Positions 20,000 through 28,995 are shown, numbered from the stretch's first letter. The stretch: DNA of 64,000 bases from CBDCGV01 sp965216955 (GCA_965216955.1 CBDCGV010000008.1:1-64000), one strand, 5' to 3'. Numbers and translations: made by a program. Notes: generated from the sequence alone by a model not told the origin.

Positions 20000-21055
20000 T
20001 TAATCGTTAACTTTTAATTGCTTCTCCTTTTCAATAAGCCGTTTAGTCAATTTGGAAAGATGGTCTTCATCAAAATCTAATTCATCGTAATTGTCAACAA
20101 TCCAGTTCCATAGCTCATCCATATCCATGCCCTCAAACTCATTTACAACTTCAATATTGGCTATGTCTGTCATTCTGTTTAGCATTACTTTTAAACTCAT
20201 TAATTGGTTTATACCTAATTTCTTTCTATGAGTACGGAGCTTTTTTTCGACCCATTCAGGTTTTAAAGTGTCCACACGAATAATACTATCCCAGATAATA
20301 GTGGTGTCTTCTTCATAACCAAGTGATAATGTTTTAAATATGAGTTTGTCTACCAATGTCAATTGCCTACTATTTTGTAATAGTGTTAAGACTTGCAAGG
20401 CTTCAACATAAGCCTGCTTAACCCAAGAATCACTTTGAAGCATTGTCACCCATTGGATGTAAGGAATTTTATACTTTTTACAGACTTCATCAATTGTAAC
20501 TAAACCTGTTGCAAGTTCTTCACACATTTTTATTACAGTTTTCTCCTTCTCTCTATTATTCTTCCATTTGTGATCTTTTTCTCTAACAAATTTTTCATCA
20601 ATCATTTCCTCTCGCTTAGAAATAACTTTTTCAATTTTAATGAGCGAATCCTTTTTATGTGGAGGTATTTGACTTAATTGAAGGTCATTATAAGAAATCA
20701 GAGATGAACCAATTATTTCATCATTATAGTAGACTTCAATACAGAACTTTTCTTTACCGCTATCAGGTAGATTTTTTAAAAATGTATGAGATGTTCGTTT
20801 ATAAATAAACTCGAAATTCCAATCGCTCTTATACCATCTATAAAGCTTGCCTCTGCTTGATCCCAAAACTAAGTTTAAGAGCAATTTGATACTTTGGTTT
20901 TGAGGAAGAGCCTCTTGTTTGCGAAGGTAATTGCAAACCCAAAATTCTCTAAACAATTTTGTGTCGTTTATGACTTTTATCTTAAAATGGTTTCTTCTTA
21001 GCCAATTAAGGTTTAATACTTCATTAGGCTCGAATTGCTTTATTGACTGTGACAT
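20000..21055 (-). CDS. Uncharacterised protein of mobile-element end
   Basis: A 351-residue soluble protein that I do not recognise. It is rich in charged helices; residues 165-190 are very basic and acidic (DHKWKNNREKEKTVIKMCEE) and are followed by a helix-turn-helix-like stretch (TIDEVCKKYKIPYIQWVTML). A C-terminal acidic helix (DMDELWNWIVDNYDELDFDED) ends the protein. No signal peptide or membrane helix is seen. The HTH-like piece resembles the small-terminase or transposon-regulator type, but this is weak. It is separated from the next gene by 130 bases and lies in the integrase A block. Confidence 0.6.
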   Translation of the reverse strand: MSQSIKQFEPNEVLNLNWLRRNHFKIKVINDTKLFREFWVCNYLRKQEALPQNQSIKLLLNLVLGSSRGKLYRWYKSDWNFEFIYKRTSHTFLKNLPDSGKEKFCIEVYYNDEIIGSSLISYNDLQLSQIPPHKKDSLIKIEKVISKREEMIDEKFVREKDHKWKNNREKEKTVIKMCEELATGLVTIDEVCKKYKIPYIQWVTMLQSDSWVKQAYVEALQVLTLLQNSRQLTLVDKLIFKTLSLGYEEDTTIIWDSIIRVDTLKPEWVEKKLRTHRKKLGINQLMSLKVMLNRMTDIANIEVVNEFEGMDMDELWNWIVDNYDELDFDEDHLSKLTKRLIEKEKQLKVND

Positions 21056-21185
21056 TTACTTCTAACTAATATGTACTATGGTTGCTTTTGGCCATTTTAT
21101 TTTGTCGTAACGATTTGATTTATTGATGTTTATTAAAAACAAATTTCTGTAAAAACATGTGTATAAAACTGCTCCATAAAATTAA

Positions 21186-21956
21186 TCACTTAGTCCTATT
21201 CTTTTTGAAGTACATATTAGACAGGACTAAATCGGGAAGTAGTCTTACCACCTTTTTCCTTAGCTTGTTTCCAACTCTAATATGCTTTATTTGATAGTCT
21301 TTAGAGGCTTCATGTAGCTCTTGTTTGAAGTACTTAAAGTTTCTAATTGAAATGCTTGTTTCTTCAAAATGCGATTTGACATCTATATAATTATCTACTC
21401 TGGCTATTTTTTTGTAGCTCGATGCTGTTGAAAGCGAGCATCCAATTAATTTTCTTATTATGTCATTAGCAAAAGGTTGATATGGCGGAGAAGCAGGAAA
21501 GATTGAATTGCCCGCCCTTTTTTTTGCAGACCTCTTTCTTGCTTCTCTACTTCCATATTTTGTTTTAATTCTTCTGACTTTAAGTAGATAACCTATAAAT
21601 GCTCCAATCGTAAAACCTCTAAATGTTTTTAAGTCCTTGTCTTCAAAAAACACCCTTCCAGTAATTCTCAACTTTTCCATTTTAACAATTGTTCTAAACG
21701 ATCTTAGATAAAGAGTACTCTTTTTTCTTCCTATCCAATTATAGCTTAAAAGTCTTTTAACCTTATGTTCAATGGTTCTAATCGAAACACCAATTTTTTC
21801 AGCAACCTGTTCTTTATGTTTACCTGTCCAGTGTAGCCTTCCACATCTTCCCATTAGCTTTAAGGTCATCAACACCTGAAGCTCTCGGATTCTTTTTTGC
21901 TTTAATGAATGTTGGCAAAGAGAAACAGGTATCAAAATGTAATTTGGTTCTTTCAT
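21186..21956 (-). CDS. HTH protein, possible element replication/regulatory protein
   Basis: A 256-residue, strongly basic protein. Residues about 45-75 form a helix-turn-helix (EQVAEKIGVSIRTIEHKVKR), and a second HTH-like segment lies at about 160-185 (DIIRKLIGCSLSTASSYKKI). The middle is hydrophobic but interrupted by charges, so membrane insertion is unlikely. The start ATG 21956 shares one base with the stop of the excisionase-like gene, so they are translationally coupled. This order (integrase, small protein, HTH, basic HTH protein) is usual at ends of Bacteroidota integrative elements. Exact role unknown. Confidence 0.6.
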   Translation of the reverse strand: MKEPNYILIPVSLCQHSLKQKRIRELQVLMTLKLMGRCGRLHWTGKHKEQVAEKIGVSIRTIEHKVKRLLSYNWIGRKKSTLYLRSFRTIVKMEKLRITGRVFFEDKDLKTFRGFTIGAFIGYLLKVRRIKTKYGSREARKRSAKKRAGNSIFPASPPYQPFANDIIRKLIGCSLSTASSYKKIARVDNYIDVKSHFEETSISIRNFKYFKQELHEASKDYQIKHIRVGNKLRKKVVRLLPDLVLSNMYFKKNRTK

Positions 21957-22240
21957 TACACTTTATGTTTGCTGGTTCTAATTCTTAGCATGGAGTCCTC
22001 CACTTCATGCAATTTAAATCTCACATTCCTACCTATATAATATGCAGGAATTATATCTTCTTTTACATACTTACCAAGAGTAGGTAATGAAATACCTAAA
22101 AGTTTAGCTGTTTCCTGCCTTGTAATGAGCTTGGCTTCCTTTTGAGGTTGAGAAGGTTCTTTTGAACTAACTTTTGAAACTTCTTCGCGAATAATTTCTT
22201 TGAGTGTTGCAACAGGTATGACTATAATTTCTTGATTCAT
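21956..22240 (-). CDS. Excisionase-like helix-turn-helix protein
   Basis: A 94-residue protein with a MerR/Xis-type HTH (PF12728-like): LITRQETAKLLGISLPTLGKY followed by the wing DIIPAYYIGRNVRFKLHEVED. The N-terminal 40 residues are a helix (ATLKEIIREEVSKV). Such proteins direct excision by tyrosine integrases. ATG 22240 is chosen; an in-frame TTG at 22261 exists but would add only seven residues. It is immediately followed by the basic HTH gene and lies near integrase A. Confidence 0.8.
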   Translation of the reverse strand: MNQEIIVIPVATLKEIIREEVSKVSSKEPSQPQKEAKLITRQETAKLLGISLPTLGKYVKEDIIPAYYIGRNVRFKLHEVEDSMLRIRTSKHKV

Positions 22241-22333
22241 TTTGCCGAATTGTTTCAACAAAACTACCTTGTTTTTACCTCGTTTACTTTCCTAACACTT
22301 TCCAATAAGGTTGGAAAGTAGACTTGGTTTCTT

Positions 22334-22897
22334 TTATTTTAGGTCATCCGCATAGGGAATAGTAAACTTGAATTTTTTATCTCTTAAACTGTTACTTTGT
22401 GGATTGCATTCTTTTCTTAATGTTCCATGGGTTGAATTTGTATCAAAGATTTTCAAGCAAATTCTGGCAAGTTCAGAAGCATTAACTTCTCCATTGTGAA
22501 GTGGAGCTTTGATATATCCCTTGGAAGCTAATTCGCACACAAGAAACCCAAGTATTGAAGGACTTGATGCCCATTCAAGCTTTTCCTTACTCAATGTTTC
22601 TTTCGGGAGGCTGTTTAGTAAAAGTTTGACATTTTTTTTGAATGATTCAAGCGATTGTTTTCTTAAATCTGTTAATTCAAGATTTGCCTTAATCCAACTT
22701 TCAGAAGCACTTATTTCTCCTTTTAACTTTGATAAATATTTTCTTTTATCCCCATTAGTATTTATTCTCGAAAAATTACGATTCAATTCATCTATAGCTC
22801 GCTCCAAGCTTAATAAGGTATTCTCGTTATCAAAATCAGCATCTACTAAGTAGCTTTGTAAGAATGATCCAATATTTCCGTCTAATGTTCTTTTCAC
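22334..22897 (-). CDS. Small protein resembling the C-terminal part of RteC-like proteins
   Basis: A 187-residue helical protein. The first 100 residues are coiled (LSLERAIDELNRNFSRIN; LRKQSLESFKKNVKLLL). The C-terminal half contains FLVCELASKGYIKAPLHNGE, a helix, then GTLRKECNP and a final FKFTIPYADDL, a pattern I associate with RteC-type regulators of Bacteroidota elements. The match is by eye only. GTG 22897 lies one base after the integrase stop, so it is coupled to the integrase. It is shorter than full RteC (about 280). Confidence 0.55.
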   Translation of the reverse strand: MKRTLDGNIGSFLQSYLVDADFDNENTLLSLERAIDELNRNFSRINTNGDKRKYLSKLKGEISASESWIKANLELTDLRKQSLESFKKNVKLLLNSLPKETLSKEKLEWASSPSILGFLVCELASKGYIKAPLHNGEVNASELARICLKIFDTNSTHGTLRKECNPQSNSLRDKKFKFTIPYADDLK

Positions 22898-22898
22898 C

Positions 22899-24137
22899 TT
22901 AAACTACTTTCTTTAATGTTGGTTTCTTGTCCCAAGCTTCAATCATCTCTTCTTCAATCATACTATCTGCCAACCCTATATATTTTTTAAAGGTACTGTA
23001 AGATTTGTGTCCTGTTATTTTCATCACGATTTCAGCCCTCATACCTTTCATCAATGACAAAGTAATAAAGGTTCTTCTTGCGGTATGGGTAGAAATAAAC
23101 TCATATTTTGGTTTTATAACCTCAACTCTATTTTTACCCCTAAAATTTGGTCTGCTTGTCAGTATGTCAATCCCTACCAATTTAGCCAATTCTTTTAAGT
23201 AGTCATTCATTTTTTGATTTGAAATGACTTCTAAGAAATATGGATTCTTAATGTACTTATCAATAATAATTTGTGCATTTTTAGTAATTGGAATCTTTAA
23301 CGGGTCACCCGTTTTATAACATGTAATATTAATAGTCTTTTTTATGTTTTCTCGACGTAATCTTTCAAAGTCTGAAAATCTTAATCCAGTATAACAAGCC
23401 AAGCAAAATGCATCACGAACTTTTTCTAATCTTTTATTAGTCTTTAAATCATATTCAAACAAGTTATCTAACTCATCGTCAGTTAGGAATATCGTATCTA
23501 ATTCATTTTTTAATACAGTAAAATCTTTGAATGCCATATTGGAATTATAGCCTTCTTCTGATGACCATTTAAGAAATGTTTTTAATGTAGCAATATATTT
23601 TCCTGTTGAATTATTTAGTAGTTGTTTGTCTTCTGCAAAGAACCAAACAAGTTTATCATAGAACCTATTATCTATGCTTTCAAAGTCAATTTTTATACGC
23701 TTTTTACTTTGAAAATCAGTTAGGTGGTTTTTTAAGGAAACATATTTCTTAATTGTGCCTGGCTTGAATAGTCTTTTTCTTGTCTCAACAAATTCGTCGT
23801 ATATATCAAAAAAAGATGTAGGAGCTTTTCTCTTATCCTTACTTAACGCTTTGTTTAGCTCATCTCTAAATTCCTGATTTGATAAGCCTTCCTTTTGAAG
23901 TTTATATCTCCTGTATATAGTGTTGGCTGTTTCTTCAATTAAGTTTAGCCAATCATTAATATCTCCACTGCCCGAACTGCTTGCTCTTACTTGCTGTTTA
24001 CTTTTTAACCATGACTTAGGAGCCACAGTTTCTCCTGTAGAATATTTTAACCTTTTTCCATCGTAACTGTAATTCAGATAAATAAGTGTGGAGGAGGTAG
24101 CTTTAGTATCTTTTAAGTAAAATCTTGCATTTGCCAT
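22899..24137 (-). CDS. Tyrosine recombinase/integrase A (phage_int_SAM_5 type)
   Basis: A 412-residue site-specific recombinase. The N-terminal arm-binding domain begins ARFYLKDTKATSSTLIYL; a SAM-like core-binding domain spans about 100-205. The catalytic domain shows Arg in CYTGLRFSDFERL, the H-x-x-R box HTARRTFITLS, and GHKSYSTFKKYIGL with the nucleophile Tyr. All key residues are intact. ATG 24137 is preferred; an in-frame GTG at 24155 would add six residues. It is the right-end integrase of the element carrying the metal island. Tandem repeats just upstream (24180-24201) are candidate arm sites. Confidence 0.92.
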   Translation of the reverse strand: MANARFYLKDTKATSSTLIYLNYSYDGKRLKYSTGETVAPKSWLKSKQQVRASSSGSGDINDWLNLIEETANTIYRRYKLQKEGLSNQEFRDELNKALSKDKRKAPTSFFDIYDEFVETRKRLFKPGTIKKYVSLKNHLTDFQSKKRIKIDFESIDNRFYDKLVWFFAEDKQLLNNSTGKYIATLKTFLKWSSEEGYNSNMAFKDFTVLKNELDTIFLTDDELDNLFEYDLKTNKRLEKVRDAFCLACYTGLRFSDFERLRRENIKKTINITCYKTGDPLKIPITKNAQIIIDKYIKNPYFLEVISNQKMNDYLKELAKLVGIDILTSRPNFRGKNRVEVIKPKYEFISTHTARRTFITLSLMKGMRAEIVMKITGHKSYSTFKKYIGLADSMIEEEMIEAWDKKPTLKKVV

Positions 24138-24179
24138 ACTATCATTGTTTGCCACAAATATACGTATATAAATGATAAA

Positions 24180-24201
24180 TAGGGGACGGTATAGGGGACG
24201 G
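24180..24201. repeat. Tandem TAGGGGACGG repeat, candidate integrase A arm site
   Basis: Two direct copies of TAGGGGACGG (24180-24189 and 24192-24201) separated by TA lie 43 bases upstream of the integrase A start. Short direct repeats between an integrase gene and its att core are typical arm-type binding sites. The assignment to integrase A is from position only. Confidence 0.6.
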
Positions 24202-24317
24202 ATTTTGCTTATTTCAGCTTTATTTCGTTTAATCTATCTTTCTCTATAATCGCTATATACCTTATATTTATTGGGAAGATTAACCAATTAGGAAGAAACG
24301 AGATAAAAAAGGTTATA

Positions 24318-24334
24318 GCCCCCTACGGGCTACT
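24318..24334. repeat. Candidate att core, left copy (17-bp direct repeat)
   Basis: GCCCCCTACGGGCTACT occurs here and again, identical and in the same orientation, at 43604-43620. It includes a small hairpin (AGCCC/GGGCT). It lies between the integrase A arm candidates on its left and the integrase B-type arm candidates on its right. This fits an att core used by elements on both sides. No tRNA is attached to it. Confidence 0.65.
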
Positions 24335-24336
24335 TT

Positions 24337-24380
24337 AAAAAAGGCTAAAACTCAATAACGACAAGGGTTTTAGCCTTTTT
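24337..24380. terminator. Bidirectional rho-independent terminator
   Basis: The arm AAAAAAGGCTAAAAC (24337-24351) pairs with GTTTTAGCCTTTTT (24367-24380) around a 15-base loop. A-rich and T-rich flanks make it usable on both strands. It insulates the integrase A block from the module to the right. The gap 24138-24663 otherwise holds only the att-like core, arm repeats and the palindrome listed separately. Confidence 0.8.
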
Positions 24381-24392
24381 ATTTATATCCCT

Positions 24393-24414
24393 TCGTAAAG
24401 AATTCGTAAAGAAA
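24393..24414. repeat. Candidate arm site, left copy (CGTAAAG tandem)
   Basis: TCGTAAAGAATTCGTAAAGAA plus one A: two CGTAAAG units four bases apart. A 21/22 identical copy in the same orientation lies at 43460-43481. Both copies lie on the inner side of a 17-bp core copy, as arm sites of an integrated element would. Confidence 0.6.
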
Positions 24415-24487
24415 AATATATTTTCGGCTATATCCTCGATTATCATTGAGTATTAGAGAATCTATTGTTTTGGGTTTTATTGAAAGG

Positions 24488-24549
24488 TGGCACAATTGGC
24501 ACTATGACACTAACATTAATGTTGAATGTCAACTGTGTCAATTGTGCCA
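24488..24549. repeat. 62-bp imperfect palindrome, left copy
   Basis: The ends TGGCACAATTG and CAATTGTGCCA are perfectly complementary, and the centre AACATTAATGTT is a perfect palindrome. TGGCAC/TGACAC units recur inside in both directions, like iterons. An inverted copy with 51 of 62 identical positions (hand count) lies at 28962-29023, at the 3' end of the primase-like gene. It could be an origin, a processing site or a paired terminator. Confidence 0.75.
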
Positions 24550-24663
24550 TTATGCTTAACCTTCTTTTTCGTATTTCTGATGGAGATATATAGATACAAT
24601 GTCCCAATAAACATGTAGATTATTCTGACTTTGCTATATAGAGAGTTTATATCAAAAACAATG

Positions 24664-25131
24664 TTAAAGCTTATTCAACAGTATAAGACTATCTTTACTA
24701 TGGGGGAATCCTTTTCCTTTTTCACCAATTAATATTATTCCAACATTCTCTCTCTCTTTTAAACGTGATGTTAGAGTATCACTATCATGTTTAATCTTTC
24801 TGAATACATGATCACTAGTTTGCAATTTGATTTTGTCAAGATATTGCTTTATTGGATTAACATATTTACTTATTGTTTCACTATCCACACTTATTATATC
24901 CGCAATTTTATAAAAGGGGAGCCCTTCTAAGTATAATTGAATTGCTTTCACTTTATAGTAATTGTCTAATACCTTTCCTCTTTTTTGAACTGAAAAAGTA
25001 TAATTGCAATTTTTGCATTTATATTTTTGTTCTCCTCCTTTAGTTTTTCCAGCTTTAATAATGTCAAAAATTCCAGTTTTACTTTCTGTCTCAGAACATC
25101 TAGGGCAATTTATATCTTCTTTAGTTCTCAT
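24664..25131 (-). CDS. Zinc-ribbon/HTH protein resembling IS1 InsA N-terminal region
   Basis: A 155-residue protein with a zinc ribbon (CPRC at about 9-12 and CKNC at about 39-42), then YTFSVQKRGKVLDNYYKVKAI and an HTH (GLPFYKIADIISVDSETISKY). This is the arrangement of InsA-like transposase starts, but there is no DDE catalytic part and no inverted repeats flank it. The last 50 residues are unlike transposases. It may be a domesticated DNA-binding regulator of the element. It is transcribed away from the HTH gene at 25340. Confidence 0.65.
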   Translation of the reverse strand: MRTKEDINCPRCSETESKTGIFDIIKAGKTKGGEQKYKCKNCNYTFSVQKRGKVLDNYYKVKAIQLYLEGLPFYKIADIISVDSETISKYVNPIKQYLDKIKLQTSDHVFRKIKHDSDTLTSRLKERENVGIILIGEKGKGFPHSKDSLILLNKL

Positions 25132-25339
25132 TTTACCAATCTTTCAATTAGTGATAAAATTATTCCTTATCAAGAATGAATTTAAAGAAAATAAAAACTA
25201 TACCAAATCCGAAATTGATGTTTTTTAATGGCCTAAATATGGACGAATATAAAATTATTTAAATTGGAATTTTCTGATTAACAGCTTGTTAAGATCGGAT
25301 TAAGCTCTCATTGATACATAAGTAAAGGGCAAGTCCGTA

Positions 25340-25852
25340 ATGAAGAATCAATTTAAGAAAAGTACAGAAATATTTAATGATTTTTTGGTCGAAATGGTAT
25401 CAAATGCTGCAAATCAGATTGCAGTTTTAACTAGTGAAACATTAGTTGATGCCATAAAAACCTGCAGCAAAGATTATCAAAAATCCAAGAAGTTTTATAC
25501 CCTCACTGAAATTGCTCGGGAGTATAATATATCCAAACCTAAAATCTATCAATTTATTAATGATGGAATTCTATCATCATATCAAATAAAAGGTTCTTCC
25601 AAGAAATATTTAAGGTCGGAAGATGTTGACCAATTGTTTGAGAGGGTGGATATCTCTCCACCTGAAGATAAATATGAATCCTTTGAAAGGGAATTCCGCC
25701 TCTCTATCAAGAGAGGGAAAGAATTGAGAGAACTACTCAAAGAGTATCAACTAACAGACAATAAAAAATCTATATCCGATTTCACTTTTTGGTTATGGAA
25801 GAAAGGATATAGAAAAGATATCCTTAAGGGTTTGGTGATACCTGATTTGTAA
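25340..25852 (+). CDS. Helix-turn-helix (excisionase-like) protein
   Basis: A 170-residue protein. Residues about 52-100 form a MerR/Xis-type HTH (YTLTEIAREYNISKPKIYQF, with wing ILSSYQIKGSSKKYLRSEDV). The N-terminal 50 residues form helices; the C-terminal part (SIKRGKELRELLKEYQLTDN) ends KGLVIPDL. Such proteins act as regulators or recombination directionality factors. It leads a plus-strand series toward the primase-like gene. A degenerate echo of its 3' end follows in the gap (25930-25963). Confidence 0.75.
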   Translation: MKNQFKKSTEIFNDFLVEMVSNAANQIAVLTSETLVDAIKTCSKDYQKSKKFYTLTEIAREYNISKPKIYQFINDGILSSYQIKGSSKKYLRSEDVDQLFERVDISPPEDKYESFEREFRLSIKRGKELRELLKEYQLTDNKKSISDFTFWLWKKGYRKDILKGLVIPDL

Positions 25853-25972
25853 ACATAACCAATTATTTTGAACAAAACATAGATATCTGATTAAGCCATA
25901 TGGCTATGAGGATGATTCTATGAAATGATTTTTATCGGGTTAGTGGTGATGCCTGATTTTAAATACTGATTA

Positions 25973-26497
25973 ATGAAATCACCAGTTAAAAATATAATTA
26001 TGACAAAGATTAATAAGAAAATTAAGAAGAAGATTAAGAAGAAGAAGGCAAAATTAATGAGCCGTGAAAATATGAAGCATTATAAAAATAAAATAAAGTC
26101 TGTTTTTAAAAGAATGGATGAGAAGAATTTAGACTTTATTGAGGGACAAATGTCACGTTATACATATTTCGCCTCAATGTATTTTAATGGATATGGGGTG
26201 CCTGATGACATCGCATTATACACATTAGATTTTATTTATGGGTTTAGCAAATTTAAAGAACATGTTGAAACTTTTAAATCCATCAACGAAAGACTTTTTG
26301 AGGAGTATGGTTTTTTACAATATCATGATGAAGATGTTATTGAGGATGGTTTTGTACCTGATTTTGCCACTGATTTAGAAGATCCTATGTCCAAAGATAT
26401 TTTAATTAAAATCTTACTTGAGGTAATTAAGGAGAATAAAATCTTTGTAGGGGAAAAGGCATGGCTTATGGCCATAGTAGAAAGGTCTGAAAAATAG
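25973..26497 (+). CDS. Uncharacterised element protein with lysine-rich N-terminus
   Basis: A 174-residue protein, not recognised. Residues 12-27 are almost all Lys/Ile (NKKIKKKIKKKKAK), followed by helices and an acidic C-terminal half (EYGFLQYHDEDVIEDGF). No signal peptide or membrane helix is seen. Alternative starts are ATG at residue 10 (26000) and residue 28 (26054-26060 region); the Lys-rich leader may be nontranslated or may bind nucleic acid. It sits between the HTH gene and the primase-like gene, 71 bases from the latter. Confidence 0.55.
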   Translation: MKSPVKNIIMTKINKKIKKKIKKKKAKLMSRENMKHYKNKIKSVFKRMDEKNLDFIEGQMSRYTYFASMYFNGYGVPDDIALYTLDFIYGFSKFKEHVETFKSINERLFEEYGFLQYHDEDVIEDGFVPDFATDLEDPMSKDILIKILLEVIKENKIFVGEKAWLMAIVERSEK

Positions 26498-26568
26498 ATT
26501 TTTTAAATAAAAGGAGAGATTAAAATTAAGTACACTGAATAACCCCCATTTTTTTTTAAAAAAGTAAA

Positions 26569-28995
26569 ATGAAAAGTAAAATGAAAATAACAGCAATACA
26601 TTATGAAAATGAATCAATTTCAATTATTCCTCATACCTCTGAAACACTAGGATATTGGCTAAAATTTGGGATTGGAGAAAGTATACTTAAACGATTTCAA
26701 GTTGTAAATGTTAAGTCCTTTAGTTTTATTAGTAAGGATGGGCAATTTCAAAGAATACATGCAACTAATGATGATCCAATATTTGCATTTTTAATGAAGG
26801 ATGGCGCAAAAATTTATCGCCCATTAACCAAGAATCGAAAATACAGATTTCGATATATTGGAAAAAAACCATCTTATAATTTTGTTTTTGGAGAGAACCA
26901 GCTTGCCTCCAAAGGCAAATTCCTGATTTTAGCTTCAGGAGAGAAAGATGTAATGACTTTGCACTCCATGGGCTTTCCTGCAATTGCTCCTAACAGTGAA
27001 TCTTCCCATAACAATATTACATCTGATTTGATTAAAAACTTGAAGAGAAGATTTCCAAAAGTGGTTATCATTTTTGACAGAGATGAAACAGGGATAAGGC
27101 AATCAGAGATTCTTGCTGAAAAGCATCGCCTGCACAATTTGGTATTACCTGAAATTGGAATAGGGAAAGACATAAGTGATTATGTGGAAAATGGTTTTTC
27201 AAAAGAGGAATTACACAATCTATTGGAGGAAAAAATCAAAGAGTTGCCTGTAGGGTTTGATCTCTCAGAACACTTTACTAATCCTAGTAAGAGTGATGAA
27301 ATTTCATCTGTAAATAAGTCTTTTAATAAAGTAGATTCTTCAAGTAATCAACTATATGATGAACAGACCTATAAGGATGTAGAATACTGCGTAAAACAAA
27401 TTGAAAAGGAGGAAACTGACATTACTGTTGGATATGATATTTGGACTAGCATCTCATTTGCTCTTGCTAGTTTAGGGGAAAGAGGAAGAGATTTTTTCTT
27501 AAGAATTAGTCAGTTTAACCCTGAATATCAAAAAAATGAATGCATTGATAAATTTGATAATTGTTTGAAAGATTATAACGGAAGTATAAAAATTGGAACA
27601 TTCTTTCATTATTACAAGGAAGCTGGATTTACACTTCCTAAATCTGTAGGTACTAATTCTAAAAATGATGACAACTTGGTACATGTTAAGACACCAATGA
27701 TTCCAGAGGAAGTGTATTCTAATTTGCCTTCCATATTGAAAGATGGAGTTAGTCTGTTTAGTGGTAGAAATAGAGATGTGTTTTTAATAAATTCAATTAC
27801 GATTTTGACAGGCTGTTTTAGTAGGGTTTTTGGGATTTATGATAACGATACAGTCTATCCCAACTTATATGCCTTTACGTTAGCCCCTCCAGCAAGTGGA
27901 AAGAAAGTCTTGCAGTTGTCTGCCTATCTAGTTTCAAAAATCAAAGATTTAATTCAATATGAATATGATCAGAAAATGGAACAATATAAATCTGACTTAG
28001 AATCATGGAAAGAAACTAAGGAAGGGGAGAAACCTAAAGAACCAAAACTCGAAATGTTATTTCTTCCTCCCAATATTTCTTCTACGGGTGCAGTTGAAAT
28101 AATGAGTTCTAACATAAGTAATATTCTAGTTGCCCCTGAAGCGGATACGTTATCACAATCACTTTCTAAAGAATGGGGAAATTGGTCTGACTTGTTACGA
28201 AATGCTTTTCATCATGAGCCATATGAGTTATTTAGAATCACTGATAACAAAAAAAGAGTAATTCGTGTACCTAAATTAACAGTAGCAATTTCAGGAACAC
28301 CAGATCAATTACCTAACCTAATTCCTAGCGATAAAAATGGACTTTTTAGTAGGTTTATATACTATTATTATAGTGATACTTCACCTTTTAGAAATCCATT
28401 TATAAACAAAAAGGATATAAGGGAAGATCTTGAACCTATTGCATTAGAAATTCTTAAGATTTATAAAAATTTAAGAGAGAAGCAAAAAGTCAAATTTCAA
28501 TTTACTCAACAACAAGAAGAACGATTTTTCGAATTATACGATGAATGGCATCAAGAAATTGAGGCTATTTTGGGTAATGGAAATGACAGTGTCATTTTTA
28601 GACTTGGACTAATTTTCTTTAGAATTACTATGGTTTTATCGATTCTTAGAAACCCAAACGATAATCCTATTGTATGTAAGGATGTCGATTTTGATTTGAC
28701 CATTGAAATAATTAAAGTTCTTAAACATCATAGTATTGCTGTGCTTGATTTACTTCCTGAGGATGATGGAACTAATGGCAAACGAATAGCGAATGTTGAG
28801 TTTTATAATCAACTGCCAGAATCCTTTAAAACAAAAGAGGTTGTTGAAATGGGTAAACAGATAAAGCTCAGCCGTAGAACTGTGTATAGGTTGTTGGACA
28901 ACTATCAAAAAGAAGGATTAATTACGAAAGTTAAACTTGGTCTCTATGAAAAAGTGAAAAATGACACCGATGACACAACTGACATTCAACATTAA
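26569..28995 (+). CDS. Toprim-PriCT-DUF3987 primase/helicase-like protein
   Basis: An 808-residue replication protein of mobile elements. Order: an N-terminal region with zinc-finger-like spacing lost; toprim domain at about 118-210 with SGEKDVMTLHSMG (catalytic Glu) and IIFDRDETG (Asp-x-Asp); a PriCT-2-like segment at about 287-355 (IWTSISFALASLGERGRDFF); and a DUF3987 P-loop domain from about 395 with LAPPASGKKVLQ. A winged HTH is at the end (LSRRTVYRLLDNYQKEGLI). It likely initiates element DNA synthesis. Its last 11 codons lie within the right palindrome copy. Confidence 0.87.
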   Translation: MKSKMKITAIHYENESISIIPHTSETLGYWLKFGIGESILKRFQVVNVKSFSFISKDGQFQRIHATNDDPIFAFLMKDGAKIYRPLTKNRKYRFRYIGKKPSYNFVFGENQLASKGKFLILASGEKDVMTLHSMGFPAIAPNSESSHNNITSDLIKNLKRRFPKVVIIFDRDETGIRQSEILAEKHRLHNLVLPEIGIGKDISDYVENGFSKEELHNLLEEKIKELPVGFDLSEHFTNPSKSDEISSVNKSFNKVDSSSNQLYDEQTYKDVEYCVKQIEKEETDITVGYDIWTSISFALASLGERGRDFFLRISQFNPEYQKNECIDKFDNCLKDYNGSIKIGTFFHYYKEAGFTLPKSVGTNSKNDDNLVHVKTPMIPEEVYSNLPSILKDGVSLFSGRNRDVFLINSITILTGCFSRVFGIYDNDTVYPNLYAFTLAPPASGKKVLQLSAYLVSKIKDLIQYEYDQKMEQYKSDLESWKETKEGEKPKEPKLEMLFLPPNISSTGAVEIMSSNISNILVAPEADTLSQSLSKEWGNWSDLLRNAFHHEPYELFRITDNKKRVIRVPKLTVAISGTPDQLPNLIPSDKNGLFSRFIYYYYSDTSPFRNPFINKKDIREDLEPIALEILKIYKNLREKQKVKFQFTQQQEERFFELYDEWHQEIEAILGNGNDSVIFRLGLIFFRITMVLSILRNPNDNPIVCKDVDFDLTIEIIKVLKHHSIAVLDLLPEDDGTNGKRIANVEFYNQLPESFKTKEVVEMGKQIKLSRRTVYRLLDNYQKEGLITKVKLGLYEKVKNDTDDTTDIQH

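Noticed and set aside
24318..24334. The 17-bp core as a tRNA 3' end or terminator
   Set aside because: No cloverleaf fits around either copy, and the small hairpin lacks a T-run; the true terminator is the separate hairpin at 24337-24380.
26542..26562. T-run followed by A-run before the primase-like gene as a terminator
   Set aside because: There is no GC stem; it is a simple homopolymer tract.
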